From the NCBI GenBank assembly GCA_003210075.1, contig QCNR01000010.1:7501-55789 (forward strand): a DNA stretch of 48,289 bases, given 5' to 3'. Each line of letters opens with the position of its first letter. Position 1 is the first letter of the stretch. Position numbers and translations under genes: made by a program. The notes below the pieces were generated by a model. It saw only the letters and a list, made by a program, of their open reading frames with translations, searched no databases and was not told where the DNA came from. The stretch is from Pelagibacteraceae bacterium AG-426-G09. GTDB lineage: Bacteria > Pseudomonadota > Alphaproteobacteria > Pelagibacterales > Pelagibacteraceae. Shown here piece after piece: positions 35,427 through 44,607 of the stretch.

Positions 35427-38400
35427 TTATTTCTTCTTTTTAACAACCATTTTTTTTTCATATTTCTTTTTATTTTCTTCTTTTTCAAGATCTAAATACT
35501 TAGTCTCTAAGCTATACCAATCAAATTCATCTGTATTGATATGATCCATTCTATTCCAATTTTTTCGGTAATCACTATCTTCTTCATAATCTTCTATATA
35601 TTCATCATAAAATTTAGGATTATCATATTTTTCTTTTTTAAAGGCTATTCTGCATTTCCTGAATTCAGAAAAACTCACTGATTTCCAGAAGATATCTATA
35701 TTCTTAATCGTTTTTAGATTAACTACCTCATCAAAATTTATTGACTTAAACGGAATGTATAAAGATTCTCCAAATTGTTGTACATAAAGATTTTTAAGTT
35801 TCTTTAATTTAGCAATTTTCTTAAAATCTAAAATTTGTGTATCAAGTTTTGGAGTATATCCTTTTTCATAATCAAAATATTCTTGTCTAGCAGCAACACT
35901 AAAACTTAAATTAAGTTCCTCTAACGATAAAAACCTATTGGTAATGTTATTTATTATATCTTGAATAGTAGTTTGATTTTTTATATCAACATTTACAGTT
36001 AAGCTTAGTTTTTTAATTTTATGATTTATAAAATTTATAAATTCACTACTTCCTTTATAACTAGATGATATATTTCCTCCTCCATCATCTTTGAAATTTA
36101 GATCTCCTAATCTTAAATTAATATCTTCAATTTTTTTACAATTTTTGAAAAAAGATAAATCTTGATCACAAATTTCTTTTTGAGGCTCATAAGCAGTTAA
36201 ATGATCATCTTTATTAAAATGCATGACCCCAAGATTAATCTTTTTTAAATTTTCAATGGATTTTAGTTCTTTTAGATCAGAGGCTATTATTGCAGGGATT
36301 GTTATTTCCTCTAACTTTTTTAAATGATGAAGTTTTGATAAATCCACATTTATATAAGACCATGTATCTGTGTAGTATAAATTAGTCGAATATCCTGTAT
36401 AACCTAAAGTGTATTTGAACAATCTTTTATTATAAAAATTATCTAAATTTCTAATTTCAATTTTTTGAAGATTTGGGCAGTTCTCAAATTTTGATAATAA
36501 TACCTTATCTAAAGATTTTCTGTGATGATTTTGAAAAAAATTCATTTTAAGAATTTTTAACTTTGGAAAATAAGGTAAGTCTAAATTCTCACTTTGTAAG
36601 CAATCACTTAATTTTAAATATTCTAAATTCTCAATCGGTATAAATTTATCAAATTCATCTAATTTAATATATTTTTCTTGCCATGGATTTACACCCTCAA
36701 TCCAACAATGGGTGAGGTTTTTAATTTTTTCATCTTTAATTTCTATATTTTCTAGTACCTGGGTGAAATCCGTAGATTTTAAAAAATCCTCTTTAGATAG
36801 GTTACTATCTTTAAAATCATTTGATAAAACAAATTTTTCACTGATATTAGTTGCAACAGAAAATAACTTATCTTTTATCTTATTTATTCCCTCTTCATTA
36901 TTATTAACTAGCGTTCCTACAATTTTTTTTGCATTCCAATCTTTTTCTGTATAAGTCATTTGATGAGAAACATGATGTAGGGAAGCACCAAAATAAATAT
37001 ATATCTTTTTAAAATTTATATTTGGAATTTTGTCTATTGCAGTTTTCTTGATTACTAAAATTAAGCTATTTTTATCAGGCCTAAAATCAGAATCTGAAAA
37101 TCCAATTATTCTAATTATCTCTTCATATACATATTTAAACTGGTAATTTAATTTAGACCATTTTTTATCATCATCATTGATAAATTTTGGATAATGACTT
37201 TGTAAATCATCTAGTTGATTATTATTTATAAATGTTTGATCGGGAAAGTAGTTAGATTTATTATAAAAAATATCATCTACAATAACAACTTGATTGACAT
37301 TTTCATTTATAAATTTATCAGTCAATAAATCTAATTGTTTATCACTTGCACCCAATATTGTGAGGTTATCTTTTAAATTATTAATCTTAATTGAATTATA
37401 AAGATAAATTAAATGAATTTTGAAAGTGTCTGAACTATCTTTTTCATTTAGTAACTTTTTAATTTCAGGATGATAAATGAATATTTGAGTTTCTTTACAA
37501 TTTAATCTTAGTTCATATATAAATTTTACTAAAAAACTTATTTGGCTTGCGCTCCAATTTTCATCACCATCATATTTGTCATTTCTGGATAAATCAAAAA
37601 TAATTGACTCTAATTTATTTTGATTTTTAAATAGATGTTCCATTACATTCAATTTTTTTCCTCTATCAGATCCAGAATTACTTATATTTAAAAACCTAAA
37701 ACATGATTTAAAAATAAAACAAGTTGGATTTGATTTGATAACTTCCTCGTAATTTTTATTTTTTTTTATTACATAAGGCTTGTCATATTTATAGGTATCT
37801 TTGTAATAATCAAATTCACTGATATTAAAAACATTCTTATCTATAGCTATATTATTTTCTTTCATGATATTTAAAAACTTTTTATCTAATTGAAGGCAAG
37901 TATTAGTCTTGGTGTCTTTAAAACCGCAAAAAAAATTTACAGTTTTAAAGTCAATATTTAATTTTGACGTATGATTAACATTGTTTATTGTGAAATTAGT
38001 TTTTTGTTTTTCTAAAATTTTTATAAAATGATCTAATCCGTTTGTATATATATCGGTAATATTTCCATTATTAATAATTATATTTTTTAATTTTTTAAAT
38101 CTTTTGAGATCATTTAGTTTTGTATTCCAATAAATTTCTTTAAATATTTTTTTATTGTATTCATCATCCTCAAGAATTCTTTGTTTATATGTTTCATAAT
38201 TTATCAATTTAATAACTTCTAGATTTGGAAATATGATATGGCTGTTAGGAATATCAGTTATTGAATTATGCTTGTTCTTATAGCTTTTTTGCGAATAAGT
38301 GTTTATTTCAAAATCTGGTTCATCTGAGCTTGGGAATTCTAGACAGAATTCTTTTAAAGAAGAAAGTTTTGGATTTTTTTCAAATTTTTCGTTTTTTGAT

Positions 38401-38645
38401 TTATTGAAATAACAATAATGATTTAATTTTAATTTATATAATTTTTTAAGTGAAAAAATTGCATTATAAAATTTCTTAAAATCTATATAGCTATCTTTTA
38501 CATTTAAAGTTTCTAGTTTTTTAGCATCTGATAATACCGACCAATCATCATCTAATGTAAGATTTTGAAGCTTTAAATTTTTAATTTCTGAAATTTTTTT
38601 TATATCTTTAAGATTGCTTACGCTATACTCTTTAGAAATAATCAT
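35427..38645 (-). CDS. Very large leucine-rich-repeat protein of unknown function
   Basis: 1072 residues, no signal peptide and no membrane helix, so probably cytosolic. Irregular leucine-rich repeats occur in two blocks: about residues 1-205 (for example LSDAKKLETLNVKDSYID, FPNLEVIKLINYETY, FKKLKNIIINNGNITDI) and about 645-1000 (ENLEYLKLSDCLQS, CPNLQKIEIRNLDN, LKSIENLKKINLGV, AKLKKLKNLYVQQFG). Between them lies a 400-residue section without repeats that I cannot assign. The tail is Glu/Asp-rich and then ends in lysines (KKMVVKKKK). It is divergent from the chaperone operon with only 46 bp between start codons, suggesting shared control and perhaps a recognition role. That role is inference. 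Confidence 0.75.
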   Translation of the reverse strand: MIISKEYSVSNLKDIKKISEIKNLKLQNLTLDDDWSVLSDAKKLETLNVKDSYIDFKKFYNAIFSLKKLYKLKLNHYCYFNKSKNEKFEKNPKLSSLKEFCLEFPSSDEPDFEINTYSQKSYKNKHNSITDIPNSHIIFPNLEVIKLINYETYKQRILEDDEYNKKIFKEIYWNTKLNDLKRFKKLKNIIINNGNITDIYTNGLDHFIKILEKQKTNFTINNVNHTSKLNIDFKTVNFFCGFKDTKTNTCLQLDKKFLNIMKENNIAIDKNVFNISEFDYYKDTYKYDKPYVIKKNKNYEEVIKSNPTCFIFKSCFRFLNISNSGSDRGKKLNVMEHLFKNQNKLESIIFDLSRNDKYDGDENWSASQISFLVKFIYELRLNCKETQIFIYHPEIKKLLNEKDSSDTFKIHLIYLYNSIKINNLKDNLTILGASDKQLDLLTDKFINENVNQVVIVDDIFYNKSNYFPDQTFINNNQLDDLQSHYPKFINDDDKKWSKLNYQFKYVYEEIIRIIGFSDSDFRPDKNSLILVIKKTAIDKIPNINFKKIYIYFGASLHHVSHQMTYTEKDWNAKKIVGTLVNNNEEGINKIKDKLFSVATNISEKFVLSNDFKDSNLSKEDFLKSTDFTQVLENIEIKDEKIKNLTHCWIEGVNPWQEKYIKLDEFDKFIPIENLEYLKLSDCLQSENLDLPYFPKLKILKMNFFQNHHRKSLDKVLLSKFENCPNLQKIEIRNLDNFYNKRLFKYTLGYTGYSTNLYYTDTWSYINVDLSKLHHLKKLEEITIPAIIASDLKELKSIENLKKINLGVMHFNKDDHLTAYEPQKEICDQDLSFFKNCKKIEDINLRLGDLNFKDDGGGNISSSYKGSSEFINFINHKIKKLSLTVNVDIKNQTTIQDIINNITNRFLSLEELNLSFSVAARQEYFDYEKGYTPKLDTQILDFKKIAKLKKLKNLYVQQFGESLYIPFKSINFDEVVNLKTIKNIDIFWKSVSFSEFRKCRIAFKKEKYDNPKFYDEYIEDYEEDSDYRKNWNRMDHINTDEFDWYSLETKYLDLEKEENKKKYEKKMVVKKKK

Positions 38646-38691
38646 ATTTTTTTTTATATTATTAAGATAGTATTTTTAAATAAAAATTAAA

Positions 38692-39300
38692 ATGAATATT
38701 CAGCTAATAATATATGTATCAATAATAGCTTTATTATTATCAATTTTATGGTTAATTTTTTCTGTAAGAAAAAATAGCACAAATTTAAAAGAAAAAATAA
38801 GTAATTTACATAAAGACTTTGGATCTGGTTTGGAAACAATTAATGAAAATGTTTTAGAAATAAGTGAATTACTTGAAACATATAAAAAAGTAGTTGAAGA
38901 AAAAAACAATGAATTAAAAAAATATAAAGAAGGTGGAGATTTACAAAAACAAAAAAACTTATTTGTAAGTTTAATTGAAATTTTAGAGTTTATAAACGAA
39001 TTCAAAAAAAACTTAAATAACCTTGATGAAAAAACAAAAAATTATGTAGAGGCTATATATGATAAGTTAGAGATTATTCTAATGAACTCTGGTGTTGAAA
39101 AATTTAGTCCTGAGATAAATCAGAACGTACTTGAAATTAACGGTTGTTCACCCTCAATTGAAACGAAAAAAACTAAAGAAAAAAATAAAGTTAATCTTAT
39201 CTCTTCAGTTATTAAGCCAGGATATAGATTGCAGATAAAAGAAAATGATTTTATAATTCTTAAAAATTCAGAAGTTCAAGTATATGAATTGGATGTATAA
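38692..39300 (+). CDS. Membrane-anchored GrpE-like nucleotide exchange factor
   Basis: A 202-residue protein. Residues 4-24 form an N-terminal membrane helix (LIIYVSIIALLLSILWLIFS), residues about 28-75 a coiled coil, then a helical bundle (SLIEILEFINEFKKNL through LEIILMNSGVEKF). The C-terminal beta section VIKPGYRLQIKENDFIIL then NSEVQVYE matches the end of GrpE (pattern: GY.l....lRPA.V.V). GrpE releases ADP from Hsp70. The next gene, which starts directly after its stop, encodes an Hsp70. Classic GrpE is soluble; the anchor would tie this Hsp70 to the membrane. The similarity is remote and read by eye. Confidence 0.65.
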   Translation: MNIQLIIYVSIIALLLSILWLIFSVRKNSTNLKEKISNLHKDFGSGLETINENVLEISELLETYKKVVEEKNNELKKYKEGGDLQKQKNLFVSLIEILEFINEFKKNLNNLDEKTKNYVEAIYDKLEIILMNSGVEKFSPEINQNVLEINGCSPSIETKKTKEKNKVNLISSVIKPGYRLQIKENDFIILKNSEVQVYELDV

Positions 39301-40848
39301 ATGAGTAAAATTATTGGAATTGATCTTGGAACAACATACAGTGCAATTGCTCAATTAGATGATCTTGGAAATCCTGAGGTGCTTGCCTCAACTGACAACA
39401 ATAAAAAAATTACCGCAAGTGCTATATATATAAAAAGTCAAAATGTTGTTGTAGGTGATAAAGCTTTAGATGCGTTAGCTGCTACTCCTAAAAATGTAGT
39501 TACTGAAACCAAAAGACAAATGGAAAATGATGTAGTTTATTCCGAAGAAGCTGGTAAATGGGTTGATAAAGATGATAATAATAAAAATCTTTACTCCCCT
39601 GCTCAGATATCATCTTTTATTTTATCTAAATTAAAATCATATACATCTGATGTAAAAAAGGTTGTAATAACCGTTCCTGCTTTATTTGCAGAAAAAGCTA
39701 GAGTTGCAACTTTAGATGCTGCTAAAATGGCTGGTTTAGAGGTAATAAGCTTAATTAACGAACCAACTGCAGCAGCTTGCTATTATGCTAGCCTTCCAAA
39801 TGTAAAAAAAATTACAGGAAAAATTTTAGTTTTTGACTTAGGTGGTGGTACTTTTGATGTCACAGTTTGTAATTGTGAAGGAGAAAAGGTTGAGGTTATA
39901 ACTAGTCGAGGAGACAAATGGCTCGGTGGAAAAGATTTTGATAATGAGCTTGTAAATATTATGAGTGATAAATATCAAAAAGAAACAGGTAAATCACTTG
40001 ATCTTGAAAACAAAAATCAAGCTTATATGGAAATAGCAGAACGAATTAAGAGAAATTTGTCTTTAAGGGAAAAGCATGCTGAAGTAATTGAAGGTCCAGA
40101 GGGTCCAAAGAAAATTGAAATCACAAGAAATGAATTTGAACAATCAATACAAACACATATTGAAAAATTAAAAATGTTAATGGAAGAAGCTCTAGACGGG
40201 AGTGGACTTAAGCCTGAAAATGTAAGTCATACACTGCTCGTGGGGGGATCAACAAGAATACCAATTGTAACCGAAACAATAAAATCTGTAATGAAGAAGC
40301 CCCCGCTTAAAGGAGTGAACGTTGATGAAGCTGTTGCAGCGGGTGCTGCGATATATGCGGGTCTTCAATCCAGAAAAAGTTTAAATGAGGCACAGAAGCA
40401 AGCAATTTCAAATGTTAAGCTTCAGGATGTTTGCAACTTCTATTTAGGAACTTTAATTCAAGAGGATGATCCTGTATTAAATAGAAAGGTTACTGCTAAC
40501 TTAATTTTGATTGATAGAGATACACCTTTGCCGGCTACAATGACAAAAAGGATAGTTACACTCTATGATGACCAAGAAGCAATCTCTATTGAAATAACTC
40601 AAAGCGAAGGTCGGGAAAAAAACAGAGAATTTGTAAATATTATTCATGAAGGAGAACTGAAATTTCCTGATAAAAAACCAAAAGGAAGACCAATTGATGT
40701 GACTTACAAATATGATACATCTGGTAAACTTCATTGCACATTTCAAGATGAGTCCTCAAAAGAAAAGTATGAGATATCCTTAAGACCAGAGTCTGCTGAA
40801 GATCTAAGGAAAAATTATGAAGCAATTGAACATATAGTTATTGAATAA
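39301..40848 (+). CDS. Hsp70-family chaperone, short form (HscC-like)
   Basis: 515 residues against about 640 for DnaK. All nucleotide-binding motifs are present: IIGIDLGTTYSAIA (4-17), VVITVPALFAEKAR, INEPTAAACYY, ILVFDLGGGTFDV (about 176-188), LLVGGSTRIP (about 313-322) and DEAVAAGAAIYAG. A beta-sandwich substrate domain follows (PLPATMTKRI), but the helical lid and the C-terminal EEVD-type end are missing, as in HscC-type proteins. It is not the housekeeping DnaK, which normally sits next to dnaJ. It forms an operon with the GrpE-like gene (no gap) and the J-like cochaperone (6 bases). Confidence 0.93.
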   Translation: MSKIIGIDLGTTYSAIAQLDDLGNPEVLASTDNNKKITASAIYIKSQNVVVGDKALDALAATPKNVVTETKRQMENDVVYSEEAGKWVDKDDNNKNLYSPAQISSFILSKLKSYTSDVKKVVITVPALFAEKARVATLDAAKMAGLEVISLINEPTAAACYYASLPNVKKITGKILVFDLGGGTFDVTVCNCEGEKVEVITSRGDKWLGGKDFDNELVNIMSDKYQKETGKSLDLENKNQAYMEIAERIKRNLSLREKHAEVIEGPEGPKKIEITRNEFEQSIQTHIEKLKMLMEEALDGSGLKPENVSHTLLVGGSTRIPIVTETIKSVMKKPPLKGVNVDEAVAAGAAIYAGLQSRKSLNEAQKQAISNVKLQDVCNFYLGTLIQEDDPVLNRKVTANLILIDRDTPLPATMTKRIVTLYDDQEAISIEITQSEGREKNREFVNIIHEGELKFPDKKPKGRPIDVTYKYDTSGKLHCTFQDESSKEKYEISLRPESAEDLRKNYEAIEHIVIE

Positions 40849-40854
40849 ATCCTT

Positions 40855-43455
40855 GTGATTAAAAAAAAAATAAAGAAAAAGTTTGTTCAAAGACTTCAGC
40901 ACATAGTGCGTTTTGATGTAGAATTTGACTGCAAACATGAAGAAAGATCAAGTCATAAACCGTTGATTTCTTTTATTCAGGCGGGAGGTATATCAGATAA
41001 AAAATTTCTACTGGGCGATTTAATAATATCAATAAATAATATTAAAATAAAAACAATCAGTGATCTTGATTTTGAGGTAAATAAATTAAATTGGGGAGAT
41101 AAAGTATTATTTGAAGTAAAAAGAGAAGATAAAATTCAGGAGGTCAAAATAAATACAGTTTCATTTGATAGCTATACAAAGAAAAAAACGGTTTGGCCAA
41201 TAGAGGTAGAGTTAAAACATAACTTGCTTAAAATTAAAAATAAGGGAATTGAATACGAAAAATTTAATAAAGAGATAGAAGACGGCGATATTTTAATATC
41301 TATAAACTCTGAAGAAATTTTATCAGAATCTGATTATCATAAAAAAAGATCTAAATATAAAGTTGGTGATGAAATAGAGTTTGAAATTAAAAAAATTAAA
41401 AATTCAAAATTAAAAAGATTAAAAATAAAATTAATTAACTTCAAAAAATCCATAATGCTTAATAAAAAATCTTGTGAAAATTTTTATTTAAAAAAGGCTG
41501 GAGCATTATTATTTAAGGAATGGGAAGCTACAGATTTTGGACATAATCATGAAGATTGGAATATGAGAAGAGAAGAAATTCTTCAGCTAGAAGAAATTGC
41601 TGAAAGATTTGCAAAACAAGAAGATCAGGTCAATATAATTAAACATTGGCTGAACAAAGATATAAGATTAATAAATAAGTTAGTAAAACCAGAATTCAAA
41701 GATATTAATTTTAAATTAAATTTTTTTAGTTTAATTTTTCATCCTAAAATAATAGAAAAGTTAAAAAGTTTAAGTTTAACAAGCATTAACGAATGCTGTT
41801 ACTCATTTTTGTTAACAGGAAAAGCAATTAATGGTAGTTGGGATAAAAATCTTAAAGGAAATATTAAAAGTTTTGAAAAATTAATTTCAGTTAGAGATAA
41901 AAAAAAAGAGCTATTCATTGACAAAATCTCTGAAGTTACAAAAAATTTCTTCTTTAATCTTATTATAGATAAAAAAAGAGAATTAAATATTAAATACTTA
42001 TCAATTCAAAATAATAAACCATCTAAAAGAAATGCAGTTTTAAGTTCCGAACACTGTGGTGGATTTGAAAATATTATAAGTTTGCTAAAATTTTGGTTTA
42101 ATAGAAAATATGGTTTGAATAAGGCGGAAGTGAAACAAGCTATTGATGATTGGTGTAAAAGTTTTTTTTTAGAGTATCCTGATTTTACATATGAGAGAAT
42201 TGAAGAGATTCAAGAAATGGAACTTGAGGATGAACCTGAATATACTGAAGATGAAAATTCTAAGATTTTCATTTCAACACAAGTAAATAAAAAAAAAGTA
42301 AATGGAAAAGAATCATTTGTGGTGAAATTTAAAAGTTTTCCTGATGACTACGAATTGGAAAAAATATTAGAAAAAGGTAAAAAAATATTTTTAAAAATTT
42401 ATGTTTATGATGTTACGGATCTTAATTCTGATAAATACTATGAAATCCAAGATACAACTGGAGACACAGACAAATATTTTTCAAATAACTGTCACATTAT
42501 CAAAACTGAAAATTTTTCGTGGTCTGAGGGAAATAATGTTCTTGTACAGTCAAAAGTTTTAGAATCTGAGTTTGATCGTCCAAATGAGATTGCATTTCCC
42601 TACTCTGTTATGCAATTACCTAAATATGGAAAAAGAAAATTGGAATTTAGGTCGTTTATTTGTACGGAGGATTTAAAATTTGACGAAAATGACGGTAGAT
42701 TTATTTTCCGTGACAATGATCATGGAAGTTTTATAGCAGAAGTATATTATTTGGACGGATATGAATTTAATGAATATGGAGATTATCCAGAAATATTAGC
42801 ATACTCCTCTTCGGTTATTGATGTGGAATATAAACAGCCTGGATATTTAGAGCTAAATAGAAGAAAGTACAAAGATCTTAAAATTGCTCTAAGTTTTGCA
42901 CTCACTCAAGATAATGAGAATAATATAAATAAAAATTTTGATAAGATTAAAGAAGATATAAGATATGGAGATTTCTCAGCTGAAGGAAATATTAATAAAA
43001 TACTAAGTTTAAAAAAATATTACGAACAAGCCTCGAAAAATAAAATAAATTTAGATGATATTTTAAAAGATTTTAAAAAAAATTCATTAATATATGAACG
43101 ATACGAAATTATTGATTTTTTACTTAATCTAGCTACTAAGGATGGAAGTTTTTCAAATAAAGAAAATGATTTTATTGATAAGATTTCTAAACAACTAGAA
43201 TTAAATAAAGAAAATTATCAAGAAATTAAGAAACAAAAAACAGCATCAGTAAAATTAGTTGATTTCGGAGAGTCTGCTGGTGAGAACGTTTTTGGTTTAA
43301 ATAAAAATATGAGTAATGATGAAAAGATGAAAATTTTGAGAAAAGAGTATAGTAGATGGAATGCTCTTACAAACAATAGTGATAAAACTATTAGAGAGCG
43401 AGCTAGAGAAATGAGAGATTTAGCCGCTAATCTAAGGTCGGAGTATAACAAATAA
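40855..43455 (+). CDS. Giant multidomain cochaperone: two PDZ-like domains, TerB-like domain and HPD-less J-like domain
   Basis: 866 residues, start GTG 40858 or the in-frame ATT-preceded start; I keep the frame beginning at 40855. Two PDZ-like domains lie at about residues 30-110 (KKFLLGDLIISINNIKIKT) and 125-195 (IEDGDILISINSEEI). A helical section (about 215-460) and a beta-rich domain (about 475-690) are unassigned. A TerB-like helical domain follows at about 725-795 (IIDFLLNLATKDGSFSNKEN). The last 54 residues look like a J domain (MSNDEKMKILRKEYSRWNA, then ERAREMRDLAANLRSEY), but W835-N-A stands where HPD should be. TerB plus J is the DjlA architecture. With the preceding Hsp70, a role as its partner is likely. 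Confidence 0.75.
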   Translation: MIKKKIKKKFVQRLQHIVRFDVEFDCKHEERSSHKPLISFIQAGGISDKKFLLGDLIISINNIKIKTISDLDFEVNKLNWGDKVLFEVKREDKIQEVKINTVSFDSYTKKKTVWPIEVELKHNLLKIKNKGIEYEKFNKEIEDGDILISINSEEILSESDYHKKRSKYKVGDEIEFEIKKIKNSKLKRLKIKLINFKKSIMLNKKSCENFYLKKAGALLFKEWEATDFGHNHEDWNMRREEILQLEEIAERFAKQEDQVNIIKHWLNKDIRLINKLVKPEFKDINFKLNFFSLIFHPKIIEKLKSLSLTSINECCYSFLLTGKAINGSWDKNLKGNIKSFEKLISVRDKKKELFIDKISEVTKNFFFNLIIDKKRELNIKYLSIQNNKPSKRNAVLSSEHCGGFENIISLLKFWFNRKYGLNKAEVKQAIDDWCKSFFLEYPDFTYERIEEIQEMELEDEPEYTEDENSKIFISTQVNKKKVNGKESFVVKFKSFPDDYELEKILEKGKKIFLKIYVYDVTDLNSDKYYEIQDTTGDTDKYFSNNCHIIKTENFSWSEGNNVLVQSKVLESEFDRPNEIAFPYSVMQLPKYGKRKLEFRSFICTEDLKFDENDGRFIFRDNDHGSFIAEVYYLDGYEFNEYGDYPEILAYSSSVIDVEYKQPGYLELNRRKYKDLKIALSFALTQDNENNINKNFDKIKEDIRYGDFSAEGNINKILSLKKYYEQASKNKINLDDILKDFKKNSLIYERYEIIDFLLNLATKDGSFSNKENDFIDKISKQLELNKENYQEIKKQKTASVKLVDFGESAGENVFGLNKNMSNDEKMKILRKEYSRWNALTNNSDKTIRERAREMRDLAANLRSEYNK

Positions 43456-43457
43456 AT

Positions 43458-44591
43458 TTAATTTGCATCGAGTTTTAAAATAAGTTTTTCTAAAATGGAT
43501 TTAGAATCTTCACTATGATCAACCGTTTCTGCAAATATTTCTTTTAAAGTATTAATAATTTTTTGTTTGTCGGTTTTCAATAATACTTCAGCTTCATTGA
43601 AAGCTTCTTCTACTCTTTTTTCTATTATTGACATTTTAGAAATATTTAAAAGGCTTTTGATACTAATAGTTACCTTTTCCCCAAATCTCTTTTCAAATCT
43701 TTGTTGATCTTCCTTTGAAAATTTTTTGTCCGCTAAATAAATTCTTAAAGCACCCCATAGCAAAGCTTTATTAATTATCTCTTTATTTGAAATATCCAAT
43801 TCATCTCCAGCAACTTTTTTTATGCTATCATTTATTTTGTCATCAACTTTGCTTAAATCATAGGTACCAGTTTTATTTGTTTTAAAATATTCGTTGTATT
43901 CACGGCTCATTGAAAACCAAATTAATGCCTGCATACGATTTAAAAATGTTGGATGTGTTGAGTAAGCTAGATTTTGATTTCCTTTTAATTCTTTTAATTC
44001 TCTCAATTGATCTAAATATGAACTAAAGTTAAATGAAATATACTTATCACTAAGTCCTGTTGAAATTTTAAGCATGGATCTTAAAGAATTTTCAATATCA
44101 CCTGAACCGATTAATCCTGCTCGGTCGGCTGAAATCTCAGCAGCCCTACTCAAATGAAGAAAATTTAAGAATTCAGTTCGATTTCGAGCTTTATTCACTT
44201 CGGGATATAAATTGTGTTGGTAATAAAAGTGCGAAACTTCATGAGCAATTACACTCTCTAATTCTTGTGCATTTAGTAATTCTACCATTTTAGATGTAAT
44301 TATGATTTCTGCATTTGAACTTTGAGGCATCATCGCACAAGCTGCTTGGGTCTCTACATGGTTTGCTGTTATAAAAAAATTGAAATTGTTATTAATTCCA
44401 AGTTTTGAGAAAACATTATCAATGCTTTTTGCAATTGTGGGAAATAAACTATGACTTACTTTAACCGAACTAGATAATAAATTTTTTAAATTTTGATTAT
44501 TGTAGGTTTTTTCTTTAATTTTTTTTGTTTCTAGATGAACAATTTCATTTAGATTGTCATATTTATATCTAAATTTATCTAAGTAGTTCAT
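43458..44591 (-). CDS. Soluble M48-family zinc metallopeptidase
   Basis: A 377-residue peptidase with the zinc motif H117-E-V-S-H121 in LESVIAHEVSHFYYQHN and the third ligand in AEISADRAGL (E152, D156), the M48 arrangement. Unlike HtpX or Oma1 it has no obvious membrane helices or signal peptide, so it probably acts in the cytosol. Residues about 285-377 are helical and unassigned. It is the last gene of a minus-strand operon and converges on the cochaperone gene with two bases between the stops. Its place beside a chaperone module suggests protein quality control. Confidence 0.85.
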   Translation of the reverse strand: MNYLDKFRYKYDNLNEIVHLETKKIKEKTYNNQNLKNLLSSSVKVSHSLFPTIAKSIDNVFSKLGINNNFNFFITANHVETQAACAMMPQSSNAEIIITSKMVELLNAQELESVIAHEVSHFYYQHNLYPEVNKARNRTEFLNFLHLSRAAEISADRAGLIGSGDIENSLRSMLKISTGLSDKYISFNFSSYLDQLRELKELKGNQNLAYSTHPTFLNRMQALIWFSMSREYNEYFKTNKTGTYDLSKVDDKINDSIKKVAGDELDISNKEIINKALLWGALRIYLADKKFSKEDQQRFEKRFGEKVTISIKSLLNISKMSIIEKRVEEAFNEAEVLLKTDKQKIINTLKEIFAETVDHSEDSKSILEKLILKLDAN

Positions 44592-44607
44592 AATATTATC
44601 TAATAAA

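Noticed and set aside
39301-40848. Housekeeping dnaK
   Set aside because: The protein is about 125 residues too short, lacks the lid, and is not next to dnaJ; its partners are non-canonical.
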